A DNA stretch of 64,000 nt, taken from the NCBI RefSeq assembly GCF_963678975.1, contig NC_089272.1:40739391-40803390 (forward strand), in the 5' to 3' direction. This document shows positions 1-12,834 of this stretch, one piece after another. The notes below the pieces were generated by a model that saw only the letters and a program-made list of their open reading frames with translations, made no database searches and was not told where the DNA came from. Position 1 is the first letter of the stretch. Every line of letters begins with the position of its first letter. Position numbers and translations under genes: made by a program. This stretch comes from Dysidea avara. Taxonomy: Eukaryota; Porifera; Demospongiae; Dictyoceratida; Dysideidae.

Positions 1-1
1 T

Positions 2-1774
2 CGTGAAAACAGAAGTCTTTCAAGTGACAAACCTTCACATGCCTTGCATGCCTCAGTTGCTCGCTCAGCTGATACTGATAAGTTTCTCGCTGAGTGTGAG
101 TTACAGTTTTCCAGGCTATTTGCATTCATAGACAGAAGTATTGAAGGGATCGAGAGACGTCTTGAAGTTGGAAAGTGTGACCGTTTGTTGGTATCAAATG
201 ACCACTATGCTAGTTTGTCACAGTCGTTTTCTGTTGGTGGCCCAACCAAGAGGGAACTGAGCAAGAAAGATTTGAGAGAAAATGTAGCATTTTGTGACAC
301 AGCTTTGGAACATGTACGACGACTTAAAGACTGCTTGATGTTAAACCTACAACAATTGTACGGAATATTGGAGTGTTATAGTACAACTTTTCCAGATGAC
401 AGAAATGCCATTGTGGAGTTTGAAATATCACAACGACAAACTATTAGTGATTTGACTAGTGATCTAGAACAGTGTAAAGGTAACGTGACTGAACACAAAA
501 GTTATGCTGAGGCTCGACTAACTGTTGTGAGTTGGAAGGACTTGATGATACCAGAACGTAAACAGTTAACATTTTTTGCATTTGCTCATTTTATTATATT
601 TCTGTTATCAGTTGCAGTGCTGTGTTGGTTTGGTGGAGGAGACGATCGCTATGTTGGTTTGTTCTATCTATTCCGTGGTCCAATGTTTATCATATTGTGC
701 CTTTATTTGTATAGTTTGAATCTAGTAGGATGGGCAACCGCTAAAGTGAGGTATATAGACATATTCAATTTTTCAAGTGCTGAAGAGACTCCCACTCCAT
801 ATGTTATCTTTAACATTGCTGGTGTTTTGAGTTTAACTTTTGCTATGTTCGTATCGGCACTACTCCTTGTTGAGCATTTAGAGACAACAGAAACTCCAGA
901 GAGAATTCTACCATTAACAATGTGGATAATTACTATACTGTTTTTGTTGAACCCATTCAAGTGGTTCATCCGAAAGGGACGCTGGAAAGTAGTCAAAGTA
1001 TTTTGGAGGGTTTTGTTAACTCCATTCTACCAAGTACATTTTGGAGATTACTGGTTACTTAATAATCTTAACAGTACCATTGTAATCTTTCTGGATTTTG
1101 AGTTTTTGATTTGTTTCTGTGCGTATGTGTGGCCATTAGATAAGGAAGAAGATGGCAGAGTTTGTAATGATAATGGTTATGCTGTGAGACCCATCATATC
1201 ATGCTTGCCAGCTTTTTTGCGGCTGATGCAATGTCTGAGGTGCTTTCATGACACTAAGAATTACGTTTACATAATTGATGCAGTAAAGGCCTCTACAACC
1301 TTTCCAGTGGTCATTTTATTTGTGCTGTTTTCTGAAGATCATCCTCGCCTGACTGAACACTTCAAGTTGGAGTCATCAGAAGGTTACATCTTCATTGCTT
1401 GGTTGGTGTCATCAGTGATACATGCTGTCTTTAATTTCATCTGGGATATCTACATGGATTGGGGTCTCCTTCATTATAAAAATTTGCTACGCGAGAAGCT
1501 TATTTACAGATGGAGAACACTCTATTACTTGGCAATAATTGAGAATCTTATTCTACGATTTGCCTGGTGTCTGAAGCTGTCTCTTGGTCTTCATCTAAGT
1601 GCTCGGTACAACCTGTTCTACACACTGTTAGCCTCACTTGAAATACTGCGTCGGTTTGTGTGGAATTTCTTCCGAGTAGAATATGAACATGTGAAACTCA
1701 TTGCATTGTCAACTTGTGGGGAAGATAAAGATGAGGACAGGGAAATGTTATTACCGGAACATTCCATTAACTAG
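2..1774 (+). CDS. XPR1-like SPX-EXS phosphate exporter, 5' partial
   Basis: This frame is open from the left window edge to the stop at 1772-1774, so the gene starts upstream; the TTG at 44 is not a real start. The protein is a multi-pass membrane protein of the XPR1 family, which exports inorganic phosphate. The first ~150 residues resemble the rear half of an SPX domain (charged, helical). Hydrophobic segments start near residue 176 (counted from base 44) and recur through the C-terminal half. EXS-domain hallmarks are visible: QCLRCFHDT near residue 396, WDIYMDWGLL near 477, LRFAWCL near 508 and RRFVWNFFRVEYEH near 537. The SPX start (family MKF-type N-terminus) is outside the window. About 590 codons without an intron is long for this genome, so this may be a large terminal exon or a retrocopy; I see no poly-A tail that would argue for the latter. 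The acidic tail (EDKDEDRE) ends the protein. Confidence 0.9.
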   Translation, partial: RENRSLSSDKPSHALHASVARSADTDKFLAECELQFSRLFAFIDRSIEGIERRLEVGKCDRLLVSNDHYASLSQSFSVGGPTKRELSKKDLRENVAFCDTALEHVRRLKDCLMLNLQQLYGILECYSTTFPDDRNAIVEFEISQRQTISDLTSDLEQCKGNVTEHKSYAEARLTVVSWKDLMIPERKQLTFFAFAHFIIFLLSVAVLCWFGGGDDRYVGLFYLFRGPMFIILCLYLYSLNLVGWATAKVRYIDIFNFSSAEETPTPYVIFNIAGVLSLTFAMFVSALLLVEHLETTETPERILPLTMWIITILFLLNPFKWFIRKGRWKVVKVFWRVLLTPFYQVHFGDYWLLNNLNSTIVIFLDFEFLICFCAYVWPLDKEEDGRVCNDNGYAVRPIISCLPAFLRLMQCLRCFHDTKNYVYIIDAVKASTTFPVVILFVLFSEDHPRLTEHFKLESSEGYIFIAWLVSSVIHAVFNFIWDIYMDWGLLHYKNLLREKLIYRWRTLYYLAIIENLILRFAWCLKLSLGLHLSARYNLFYTLLASLEILRRFVWNFFRVEYEHVKLIALSTCGEDKDEDREMLLPEHSIN

Positions 1775-4700
1775 TCATGGAATAGTTGGAAAAGTAAATG
1801 GTGCTGGAATAATGTGTGTTTGTGTACTGTTTTATAACTTGTTATTTTGTAAAGTATTATACCAATTCCGAACAGCAGATTGTTACATACCAGGTACTTG
1901 TATAGTGTTTTTTGCAGGTACAGGTGTGTATACTGCATGTCTTGCTATAAGGTACATGTATAAAAGAGCTAGTTAATAACATAAAGCATGGCGTGGAGGC
2001 TAGGAGAATTTGGCCAATGAGCAGCATTTCACCAAACTCATATCTAGCATAAATCTGTTGCTAGTAGCAAATTTGACAAACATTCATGTAGCCAAAACAT
2101 TGCCAAACTTTTTGTAAGTCCAGGAGATTTAGTACCTTCATGGAGCCATCAAGGTTATGTTTACTATTGAACACAACATGACAGTACATATTTTCTCCTG
2201 TTCTCTTAGTAAACCTACAATGCTGCATACAAAAGGAATGTTGACAAGTATTTATACAAATTTCCAGCTTCTTGTACAGGTGATTAGGGATGGTCACTGC
2301 ATTCTGGTTCATGAGTTTTGTTTGTCTTATCAGCAAGAGTACATCATATTAGAGGAGAGAATATTGTGTACTCTTGTCAGTTAGTATAGACCATTGTGTG
2401 CTACATGTATGAAGAAAATTTTGAAGAGTGTTATTTTGAAATGCAATTGTTATGCTAACAATGGTTTGGGCATTGGTAAAGATAGAAAGCTTCAATTCAC
2501 TTATTTAAATTTTCAGTTTGTAACAAATCAACCAGATCTATAGCTAGCAGCATACCTTTAGTTAGGAAATGCAAAGTTAATTCACTGCAGATTTGTCATC
2601 AACAACAGTACTGTATTTCAAGGTTGTGAATATAGTTAATACAAATGTAAATGCAATTTCTTGAATTGTTATATATAAGACACATTCCTGCATTATACTG
2701 CATATAAATTAGAATTGCGAGGAAATGCTTACAAACTGTACAAGATGAACATGATCTCTGTAGTCAAAATTTGTGCTTGTGGTATATTTTAAAACTTAAT
2801 AACTTAAACAATGTTTAGACTATGGCCATGCAGTTTACGTTCCTACTTTATTGAAAGTTACAGGATGTGAGCAGATGTTGTAAATTCTATTTTGGTACTG
2901 AGAGCTGTATAGTATTATAAGTGATGAGGAGTATATGTTTGTGCCCTTTGCCTGATCTTTGTAGGCCTGGTCTTCCTCTGAAGCACATCTAGGATTTCAC
3001 AACAGGGTGGTGCTGAATTCTATAATCCAAGAAATAAATGAGATACTGTACATACATGTCAGGCTCCCTCCTAAATCATGTTTGCGAAAAAGGATATTTT
3101 TTTGTTTGAGTTTGAAATCCTTTGTGTCTGAGAGACGCAGTTCCCCAACACTGTAGCTTTGTTGTTTTACTAGTGGTTAATTTTCATTTGAATTACGTAG
3201 CATTGTAGAAGGCATTCTTTATAAATGGAATATTAACCCATGATCATGCAAACATCAAGGTTTCTAGTTGAAACTGAAAGTATTTACTGTTTAGCCACAA
3301 GAAGTTGTTCAGACAAAGTACCAATGTAGTTATAGAAAGTTGTATCTTATTATGGACCAGTGCATGGAAATAATATTAGAGTTTCAACTTTGGTATGGTA
3401 GTATGTTTAACACAATGGTGAGGTAACAGAGCAGAAGTCAACACAAAGGATCCACCTTACACACTAGTCTATTGACTAGCACATTAATGCATGGGGTCCA
3501 TTATTAGCTATAGAGTTGTTGACTGTTCTATTAGAGTATTTCGTTTAATTTTGCCTAATGTTATTTTGAGTACCTCTCATGATCTTTGGAAAGCTAAGCC
3601 TTCCCTGCTAGTTTTATCTTCAACACTTTTAACTGTGTATCTATCTTATGAGTATATCAGTGTTAGATAGAGTTGGGGTAGTTACTCCAGAAAAGTAACT
3701 AGTTACTCGTATATAATGTAATTTAGTTACAGTTACTTTTGTAAATACTTTAATTACCAGTTGCTTTCATATACTTGTATGTTAACTTCTGTAACATGTT
3801 TTCATTATTATTATGCTCAGATAATTACACGCCTTATAGCAAGGGAAGAAGAAGAGTAGCTACTCTACTACGTATATTCATGAAGCAATAATTCTGTGGA
3901 AATTTCAGCTCAGTTTCAAAATATTGTTTTGTTTGTTGCTCAAGAAATAGTACACAGAATATTACTGTAGCATGTCTGATGCAAACAATTGAAGAGTGTT
4001 TTTGCTTTTAAAGTATGATTATATACTAGTCACTATGTAACTATTGTAACCTGTTGCTAATTTAACTAGCTAGCTACTTTTCAGACATTTAAATTATCAT
4101 AACTGCTTTATAAAATGTAGTGACCAGCTGTCAATAATCTTCATTTACAAAATATTTTCATAATATTGTTATAAAAAGTAAACAAACAAGTATAAGGAAA
4201 AATTAAGAATTGTAAGTTTGATTAGGGATCACAGAAATAAAAACTACATTTAATCCCTAAGTCAGTCATGGTTTATAGACTGAAGTATATAGGTATTAAA
4301 AATTCATTTCCATTAGAAAATGGTATGCATTAATCCAAACAAGTGTCTGTAACAACATAAAACACTACCAAAGAACCTCTAAAAGATGAAAATTTGTAAC
4401 CCCAGATCACCAATAATGGTATCCATGTACAAGTTACAAAACACACACACTATTAGATTGTGTAGTTACCTTAGTGTAACTTAGTTTTAAAAGTAACTAG
4501 TTACCTATCGACTGTTCTATTAGAGTAGTTTACATATTACTGCTCTATTAAAGTATTTCTATTTTTCCTTGCATGTATGCCTGATCATCATTTAAATCAT
4601 GCAGTGCAAGGAGGAAAATATGTGATCCTTGATCCCAAAATGAGTATATTGAAACCATCATAAATAGGTTATACGTTAACCATAGATATACGTACCTGGG

Positions 4701-5633
4701 GTTTGTATATCTACGAATTAACTACATATTCATATTAAAAACAAGCTGAAGACTATTCACACCGTATTGAAGTACAGAGACACCCAATTATGCTCTTTAC
4801 ATGTATATGCTATGAAGAAATTGGGATATTAAAATAAGTTTGACATTGGTGTGTCAAGGTTGAGATACTCTAATAGAATATTCAATTGATAAATTAATTG
4901 TGATTTGTAGCAGTATAAGCACTGAGTACACTAACAGGTTCTATCTCAGAAAATTACTATTCCAGGTAAGTTAACCTAAGCATACACTTAGACTTATCAA
5001 ATAGATTACGTAGTTTTAAAAATGCTAGAGTCTTAGAATGTAAGTATTCTTCATTCAACAAGCAAGTTATGAGAAAAGAAATTAGCTTTTATACCATGGA
5101 GTTCCATTGTTCTCCTTCTAGTGGAGTATAAGCACTGTTTTATCTTTACCACTCCTCATGATCAGGTCTCCTGTCCATCCCCCCACCCAACCCCAACATG
5201 TAGTGTCTCCTAGATCCACCTAAGCAGAGAATGTCAACCCAAGAAGTGCAGTGCAATAGTGGAAGTAGCAGTGTTGTGGATCACAATATCAGGTCAACAC
5301 TGTAAGTCATCACCATAGAGCTGTGGTGAGGGTGACTCACTGGACCATAAGTTTTGCAGCTAAACTTCACAAAATGGAAAATTAGAAAAATAAATCTGAA
5401 CGCTAAACTGTATAGCATTGTGTTGATAATCGTATAGTTATCTGTATTGTTGTAATAAAGATATAATTTTTATAGTAACAGAATACTAATCAATGACTGG
5501 AATTCATTACCCAAATCTATTGTTGTTCCCCTTCTGTTAATTCACCACTGGACAGACATTACAGTAATTGCTTACTGGGTATTTGATTTTGTATAGTAAT
5601 TAGTGTAGCTAAGTATATATACTGTATAATATT
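1775..5633. other. Intergenic, AT-rich, with transposon remnants
   Basis: No coding region is recognisable. An AATAAA at 3033-3038 could serve the upstream gene, but it is 1.26 kb beyond the stop. The stretch carries four copies of the dispersed CTCTATTAGAG-type motif (3521-3540, 4510-4530, 4541-4558, 4862-4884). Between about 3671 and 4509 there are GTAACTAGTTAC-rich ends like those of a common hAT-type short element (starting AGTTGGGGTAGTTACT). A piece at 4180-4260 matches sequence at 59145-59330 in reverse, so it is a fragment of a repeat family. Confidence 0.5.
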
Positions 5634-5974
5634 ATCTAATCCAAAACAGCCAAGCTGTAAAAAAGAGTGTGGCCCCCAAAAAGGCCAGGGTGAAAAAAGA
5701 TATGAATCCAAGGTGGTGGCCAAGAAATGGCTGTGATGGTAGGTTAATGGCAAAAATTTTAATAACGACAATTGCGATGAATTTGGTGCCAAATCCTAGT
5801 GAAAAGTGGAAGAGGCAATGCAAATTCAGCTGAATTGTCATTTTTAAAAAAAATTGCTATTAACCTACCATCACAGCCATTTCTTGGCCACCACCTTGGA
5901 TTTCACATCTTTTTTCACCCTGGCCTTTTGGGGGGCTGCACTCTTTTTTACAGCTTGGCTGTTTTGGTTTAGAT
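5634..5974. mobile_element. 335-bp palindromic MITE family, copy 1
   Basis: The two ends are inverted copies of each other over about 150 bp. The element starts ATCTAATCCAAAACAGCC and ends with its complement (GGTTTAGAT). The inner arm contains the conserved stretch around TGGCTGTGATGGTAGG. Other copies of the same family lie at 12294-12628, 37141-37468 and, split by a nested insertion, 27019-31146. There is no coding capacity, so it is non-autonomous. No convincing target duplication was seen at this copy. Confidence 0.85.
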
Positions 5975-6019
5975 AAATACTGAACAAATACACATGTGTT
6001 TCTTAATGACTCCTAACAC

Positions 6020-7535
6020 CCTATATTATAAGGGGGCAAAGAATTGTAAATTTAAACAAGTATATAGAATAGGGATTGAAGTTGTGATTCTGAAAAAAAA
6101 CTGCGTAAACAAGAAGTAATAGGGATGGTGATTCACAATACTGCTTAATACATCAATACAAGCCAAACAGCTTGATTTGTGTACATTATACAGTACAATA
6201 GTACTGTATAGTAGGGACCACAAAGGAATAGGCGTGGCCCATGAAATAATACCACCCAAAACAGCCTCAATTTCCCCCAACGATGATGACGCAGTACCAT
6301 ACACTACGATAGTAGTGTATAATAGGGACTACAAAGGACTAGACGTGGCCCACGAAATAATATCACCCTAAAAACAGCCTCAATTCCCCTAACAACAATC
6401 AGGCAGTATTGATTAGGTAACACTAAGTCCAAACAAGCTTTCAGATCAACCTGAAATGCTTTCAACAAGTTCTACGGAATTTTAAAAATTGTTTATTTAA
6501 CGGAATTTTCTACTGACTGAGGAAGTAAATAACTAACTGATGCCTTCAAACAAGCATAATGCGATAACGGCTAAGGCTACGGGCTTGATTTTTTCACTGT
6601 TTGACGTTGCTTTGGCCCAACAGGTGCCTTTTGGCATACCGTCACACATACAATGCATTCTTAATGGACTTACCAGTGTCCTCCTTTGTGTCCCATTCAT
6701 CTTTGCTGACAGCGAAAAGTGTCAATTTGGTGATAGGACATGATGGCTTCCTTTCATAACGGAAATCGTCCGCATTTGTCATAGTAGCTATTTTGATATC
6801 AGAGGTACTTTTCAAATAGTTCTTGATTCCTACTGCTGTGTAAAGGGTTGAACATAGCCAACAACGAAGCGTAATAGATATTTCACTTTTCAGACGATAA
6901 TTGTTATAACTGGGGCGTGCGGCACCATTTCTTTCGGTATGCGTGCATTGCAGAGGTACTTTCGAACAGTTCTTGATTCGAAATGCTGTGTAACAGGTTG
7001 AACATAGCTGACAAAAAGTGTAATGGACACTGCACTCTTCAGACAATAATTTGGGCACGCATCGCTATTTAAGATGCGGCATGCATGGGTTCGAAATGCT
7101 GTGTAATGGACGCGTAATGGATACTTTTCAGATGATAATTGGGGCACGGCGCCATTTCAGATACAGTATGTGTGGGTTCACCAGTCATAATAATTATTTA
7201 CAAAAAAAAGTTAACAAACAAGTACACATGGAATTTTCAACTAAAGTAGGGACCATAACACATCAATAAAAAGTATTGAACCAAGCTGGAGTAGTGCACG
7301 ATATTAAATCACAGTAAAACAATAAGAAGTGTTATTGTCGTTTTACTGTGATTTAATATCATGCACTACTCCAGCTTATTTCAGTACTTTTTATCGATGT
7401 GTTATGGTCCCTACTCTAGTTGAAAATTCCAAATTTTTCTGTGTACTTGTTGAATTTAAGATTCCTATTTTGGCATTTTCGATCCCTATTCTATATACTT
7501 GTTTAAATTTACAATTTTTTGCCCTCGTAGTATTA
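6020..7535. mobile_element. 1.5-kb foldback element with nested palindromes
   Basis: Outer arms 6025-6085 and 7470-7535 are inverted copies (both carry TTTAAACAAGTATATAGAAT). Just inside the left arm, two diverged tandem units of about 117 bp (about 6186-6302 and 6300-6420) each carry a TAGGGACYACAAAG end next to a small TAGTACTGTA-type hairpin. The middle (6540-7150) is the reverse of a repeat also found at about 55850-56330 and 59330-59960. Inside the right end, 7200-7440 is a further palindrome centred near 7325 with arms of about 115 bp. The conceptual proteins inside are similar between copies but broken, so the interior may descend from coding sequence; I do not recognise it. Confidence 0.65.
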
Positions 7536-8988
7536 ATTTTGCTTTCATGACAGTCATGTGTGTCTGGTACTGAAATATCCATCATATTGTCATTGGTTTT
7601 GTATCTGGAGCTCACCTGATACTGTCAACTTTGAGTGGCAGGAAACAAACATGTTGACTACTTGAGTATAGTAGATGTTCTGGAAAGTAAGAAATTGGTG
7701 TAAAATGTGTGAAAATTTGTTACACATACTATCGGTGACCTACAACACTGGATCCTTGAAATATTGTTTCTCAATACTGGTAAATACTGTTGACCTGGTG
7801 ACAGATACCATTACTTGCTACTGGCTTTTCCTGGAACATTGCAACCTTTATCTGCCACTATTGTACAGTATAGTGTCACATAATGTGACATACATTATGT
7901 TATCAACAGGGAATTTGTGACAATTCAATTATTCTTGTTAGTTTCAGCAAGAGTTCAAAATATTTGTATGGGGGAGAGTGTCTAACTGGAGTACATTCTG
8001 CAAACACACTGCTGCAAGTAATTATAACACCTCAGGCTTCTCTTAGAAGAAAGGCTTGACCTTATCAACACCAATCATCACCTGTCAACAGTTCTTTGTC
8101 ATCAGTAGAATCAGGCTAGAGGTGTACATATGATCAAAAGTGAACTTGCAGCAGTGTGTTTGTACAGGCCATAACTCTGAAACCAATAGTTCTTTTTATG
8201 AACTCTTGGTTTCAGACAGGAAGTTCTAAGAAACTGCTTCAGCAATATCAGAAACCTTTCTAACACCACAATGTGTTTGCTCTTTATCATGGACCAACAT
8301 ACTAGCTACTCTATTTTAGGTTTACTTTAAACTTATCATAATTATAATCGTACCGTCAACTTTACAAATTATTGTTTTCTTTGAAAATACAAACACTTAA
8401 CAAATACACATGATCTGTTTTTTTTAGTGACTCTTAACTTGTGATAAACACCTTGTATATAGACACTAAGAAACTGGTAATATTGTACAAATCAAGTTGC
8501 ATATTCAGTTATAATTCCTGTGGTAGTACAATTTTTCTGTTTGGTTTATCACCAATCGTGTTCAAAGCAATTATGGCCTGTTAGTGAAAAATTATACTGA
8601 TCTAATCAGACAAAACATCATGTAGTTGACATCATTTTAAAGCCATTGTAAAAGTTCATAGAAGAAATTCCTGTAAATGTGTAGGCTCATAAATTGTCAT
8701 AATTCATCCCTACTCACTCCTCTTTCCTTTCATTAACACACGTTTAAAGGTTTGTAGTGGTAGTGAAGTCACTGATGTTTATTATTAACTTTGCTGTTTT
8801 TTGATAACTGTATTATAACAGGCTTACTTGTATGCACAAAATTTGTATGTGTGTGCCACATTAATACAGGTTTTGCTTTTTTACTTTTCTGTGTCCACTT
8901 CTTTACTGGTTAAGGTGATAACAAATACAGCCTAGAGATTAGATGCAAAGGAGTCTACTTGAAAATGCTTCATAATACATACAATTCT

Positions 8989-9012
8989 TGATATATATAT
9001 ATATATATATAT
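8989..9012. repeat. AT dinucleotide microsatellite
   Basis: A run of alternating A and T about 22 bases long lies in copy A of the segmental repeat. It is absent from the equivalent position in copy B, near 11035. Confidence 0.8.
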
Positions 9013-9427
9013 CAAGAACACATCTAAAGTGGATTGTTATATACATACCATAGTTGATAAAGTCATTCGTGCATGCTTGACTCAGAATCATTATTATTTA
9101 AACACAGTATTTCAAATACTATGTGTGTCTGGTCCTGAAATATCCATCATGCTGTCATTGTTTTTATAACTGGAGCTCACCTGATACTGTCATCCTCGAG
9201 TGGCAGGAATCATATCTGTTTGCTACTTGTGTATAGTAGATGTTCTGGAAGGTAGGGAATTGGTTTTAAATGTAAAAATTAAGTAGCTACACATTCTTGG
9301 GATCTATAACACTCTGAATACTTCAAACCAGTGTTTCTCACAACTGGTAAATGCCAATAATGGCCCGATAACAGGTACCGTCACTGAATACTGGCTATTC
9401 CTTGGACATCATGGTAACCTTTGTAAC

Positions 9428-9908
9428 CAGTAAAGGATCTAGGTGGTTTTCTGTGGCTTCAACAGAAACTCCCTTTTAAATTTAGCTCAGTGGCAGTCTA
9501 ACTAGCTACATTATTGTTGTGTTGACAATTTGTCATAGTAAACAACTATATAGCACTGTATTTTAATAGCATGAATGCAATTGTACTTAACTAACACCAT
9601 TTATAGCTATTAAACCCTCAGCAACACTTCACTGTTCACCTCCCACTACATTAAAAATGATTGAGTTACTCTAATAGAGCAGTCAATAACTACTCTAATA
9701 CAGCAATCCGCCACAACTTTTGTCCTATAGTGTTTACAGTTTAATGCATTGGATATACTGTTACAATAATTGTTAACTAAAAGTATGTAGCTTAAAATCA
9801 GATCTTATAGAGCTTGAATTTTTCTGGAGAAATCCCCTCATTATCTTCAGCTATGTATATCAACTTTAGGATATCCCTTTAATAATCCTAGATCTGCAGC
9901 TGCCACTG
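9428..9908. mobile_element. CAGTG-ended TIR element, copy in segment B
   Basis: The interval starts CAGTAAAGGATCTAGGTGG and ends in the rough complement (CTAGATCTGCAGCTGCCACTG, imperfect). Related copies lie at 11546-11967 and 41930-42353. The interior contains two CTCTAATAGAG-type motifs (9660-9708). There is no coding capacity. The equivalent place in segment copy A (near 7840) lacks the element, giving an empty site for comparison. Confidence 0.65.
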
Positions 9909-10236
9909 GGAACTGAACTCCCCTGCATCTGCCACTGTTGTGCAGCATAATTGTGTCATATTTATGTTATCATTACATAAATTTTGTGGCAACTTGTCTT
10001 GTTCAATTATGCTTGTTCACATAATAAGTTTCAATCAGGAAGTTCTAAGAAACTGCTTCAACAATGTCAACATCATCAGAAACCTTTCAAATTATTTTTA
10101 TAGTATCACAATGCCACAATATGTTTGTTCTTTATCATGGACTGACATAAAGTAATATACTAGCTACTCTTAAGGTTTTATGTAAGTCTACTTTAAATTT
10201 ATCGTCATTATTAATTGTAATATCAACTTCATAAAT

Positions 10237-10486
10237 TGTGACTGGGGCCTGTGAAAATAGGGCATATGCCATGTGGGCACATGATTTTCATACTTCTGTC
10301 TTTCATAACTTTTTATACATTATGCTATGGCACTGCAATTTTCAGCTCGTAGGAAGCATTTAATTGGCTTTGTAATGCAAGTCATTGAATGCAAATATTC
10401 TATTCCATCACTGAGGTATGATGACCTTTAGTGTGATGGGGTTGTAGTTTGTGCCCACATACCCTGTTTTCACAGGCAAGGTCACA
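10237..10486. mobile_element. TGTGAC MITE family, 250-bp copy
   Basis: The element begins TGTGACTGGGGCCTGTGAAA and ends with the near complement (TTTTCACAGGCAAGGTCACA). Segment copy A has uninterrupted sequence at the matching point (about 8365-8375), so this is a clean insertion that postdates the duplication. Copies of closely similar size and ends occur at 27840-28091 and 52796-53041, with a longer one at 40544-41180. Confidence 0.8.
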
Positions 10487-11545
10487 ATTATTGTTTTCTT
10501 TGAAAATACAAACACTTAACAAATACACATGATCAGTTTCTTAGTGACTCTTAACTTGTGATAAACACCCTGTATATAGACACTAAGAAGCTCCTAATAT
10601 TGTACAGATGAGTTTCATAATCAGTTATAATTCATGTGGTAGTAAAATTTTTCTGCTTGGTTCATCACCGATAGTGTTCAGAGCAATTATGGTATGACAG
10701 TGAAAAATTATATTGATCTAATATCAGACAAAACATCATGTAGTTGACATCATTTTAAAGCCATTGCAAAAGTTCATAGAAACATAAAATTCCTGTATAT
10801 GTGTAGGCCATAAATTGTACTAATTCATCCTTACCCATTCTGTAAACACATGTTTAAAGGGTTGTAGTGGTAGTGAAGTCACTAATGATGTTCATTATTT
10901 GTTGTTTTTGATGACTGTACAGGCTTAAGAAACAGCCTCGATGTATGCACAAATTTTACATGTATGTACTATATAAATACATCTCAAACAGGTTTTGCTT
11001 TTACACCCTTCTGTGTCCAGGTGTTACTGTACATGTGTATCAAGAACACATCTAAAGTAGATTGTTGTTATATACATACCATAGTTAATAAAGTCATTCA
11101 TGCATACTTGACATAGAATAATCATTTTGAACACAGTATTCCAAATGCTAACACTGTATTATTCCTATTAATCTCATCCTTTAACTGAAGCCTTAACTGA
11201 AGTATTAATAACTTTAGTGTGGGACTGATTTGCCTTCATGTACATGATAGTCATGTGTGTTTGGTCCATCATATATGTATATATTATACTGTCATTGGTT
11301 TTATATCTGGAGCTCACCTGATACTGTCAATCTCGAGTGGCAGGAATAACTACTTGGGTATAGCGGATAGCAAATGTTCTGAGAGGTAGGGAATTGGTTT
11401 AAAAATGTAAAATTTATAAGTAGCTATACATTCCTGAATATTTAAAACCAGTGTTTGTCGCCTGGTAAATGCTGATGGTGGCCAGATAACAGATATCATC
11501 ATTGATTACTGGTTTTTCCTGGGACATCATGGTAACCGTTGGAAC

Positions 11546-11967
11546 CAGTGTAGGATCTAGGTGGTTTTCTGTGGTTTTGACAGGAACCTCCTTTTAAATT
11601 TAGCTCAGTGGCAGTCTAACTAGCTACATTATTGTAGTGTTGACAAATTTTCATAGCAAACAACTATATACCACTATATTTCAGTAACATGCATATAATT
11701 GCACTTACCTTACACCACTTATAGCTATTAAACCCTCAGCAACACTTTACTGTTCATCTCCCACTACATTAAAATGATTGAGTTACTTTAAAAGAGCTAT
11801 TCTAATGCATAGTGTTTGCAGTTTAATACATTGGATTTACTGTTGGATCTCAGAGCTCAAAATTTTCTGCAGAAATGCCATCAGATATCTTCAGCTATTA
11901 ATATATATCAACTTTTAGAAACCCCCTTTTAAAATCCCCCTTTTAAAATCCTATAGATCCACCACTG
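11546..11967. mobile_element. CAGTG-ended TIR element, copy in segment C
   Basis: This is the same element, at the same relative position, as 9428-9908. Its ends are CAGTGTAGGATCTAGGTGG and GATCCACCACTG. Because copies B and C share the insertion and copy A lacks it, the insertion occurred before B and C separated. Confidence 0.65.
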
Positions 11968-12293
11968 GGGACTGACCTCTCCTGGATTTGCCACTGTTGT
12001 ACAGTACAATGGTGTCATATACATAATTTTGTTATGGTTACATATGTTATCATCACATAAATTTTGTGGCAATTTGTCTTGTCTAATTACATTTGTTCAC
12101 AAAAATATAGGTTTCAATCAGGAAGTTCTAAGAAATTGCTTCAACAATATCAATAGAAACCTTTTGAAGTATTTTTATAATATCATAATTATACACCACA
12201 ACGTGTTTGGTCTTTATCATGCATGGACTGACATACAGTAGCTACTCTATTTTAGGTTTTATGTAAGTATACTTTAAACTTATTGTAATTATA

Positions 12294-12628
12294 ATCTAAA
12301 CCAAAACAGCCAAGCTGTAAAAAAAGAGTGTGGCCCCCCAAAAGGCCAAGGTGAAAAAAGATGTGAAATCCAAGGTGGCGGCCAAGAAATGGCTGTGATG
12401 GTAGGTCAATGGCAAAAGTTTTAATTACGACAATTCAGGTGAATTTGCATTGCCTCCTCCTTAGGATTCGGCACCAAATTCACCTGAATTGTCATAATTA
12501 AAACTTTTGCCATTAACCTACCATCACAGCCATTTCTTGGCCGCCACCTTGGATTTCACATCTTTTTTCACCTTGGCCTTTTGGGGGGCCGCACTCTTTA
12601 TTTATAGCTTGGCTGTTTTGGCTTAGAT
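12294..12628. mobile_element. 335-bp palindromic MITE family, copy 2
   Basis: The ends are ATCTAAACCAAAACAGCC and its complement. Long inverted arms meet near 12460. The sequence beyond the right end (12629-12830) is homologous to that beyond 31146, and in both places it leads into the 31-bp satellite. The MITE therefore marks the border of a larger repeated block here rather than a solitary insertion. Confidence 0.85.
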
Positions 12629-12834
12629 ATCACTTCTTCTTGTATTGCAAGTCACAAAGCTGGCTTTGGTGCTTCCGTTTAACTTTTTTTTTCTTTCTTT
12701 ACTGCAGGAATTGTGGAACAAAGGAAGTAATTGTGTGTATAGCTTTTGTCTATTTAAATAATTTTTTTAAATTATTTGTATATTTAACACTGAATGATAG
12801 TAGTTAATAAGGTGACTTCTTACATAAGGTGACT

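Larger units (their letters stand above)
7546..12293. repeat. Three-copy tandem segmental repeat
   Basis: Three diverged direct copies of one segment lie head to tail: copy A about 7546-9120, copy B about 9121-11255 and copy C about 11256-12293. Shared anchors include the TGTGTCTGGTNCTG block (7557, 9121 and, weaker, 11256), TCAGGAAGTTCTAAGAAA (about 8215, 10036, 12118) and CAAACACTTAACAAATACAC (8390, 10511). Copy lengths differ because of later insertions: a 480-bp element in B and a 420-bp element in C at the same place, and a 250-bp MITE only in B. Copy C is cut off by the MITE at 12294. No coding region is convincing in any copy. Confidence 0.8.

Noticed and set aside
44-46. TTG as start of the XPR1-like protein
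   Set aside because: The frame is open to the window edge and the SPX N-terminus is missing, so the start lies upstream.
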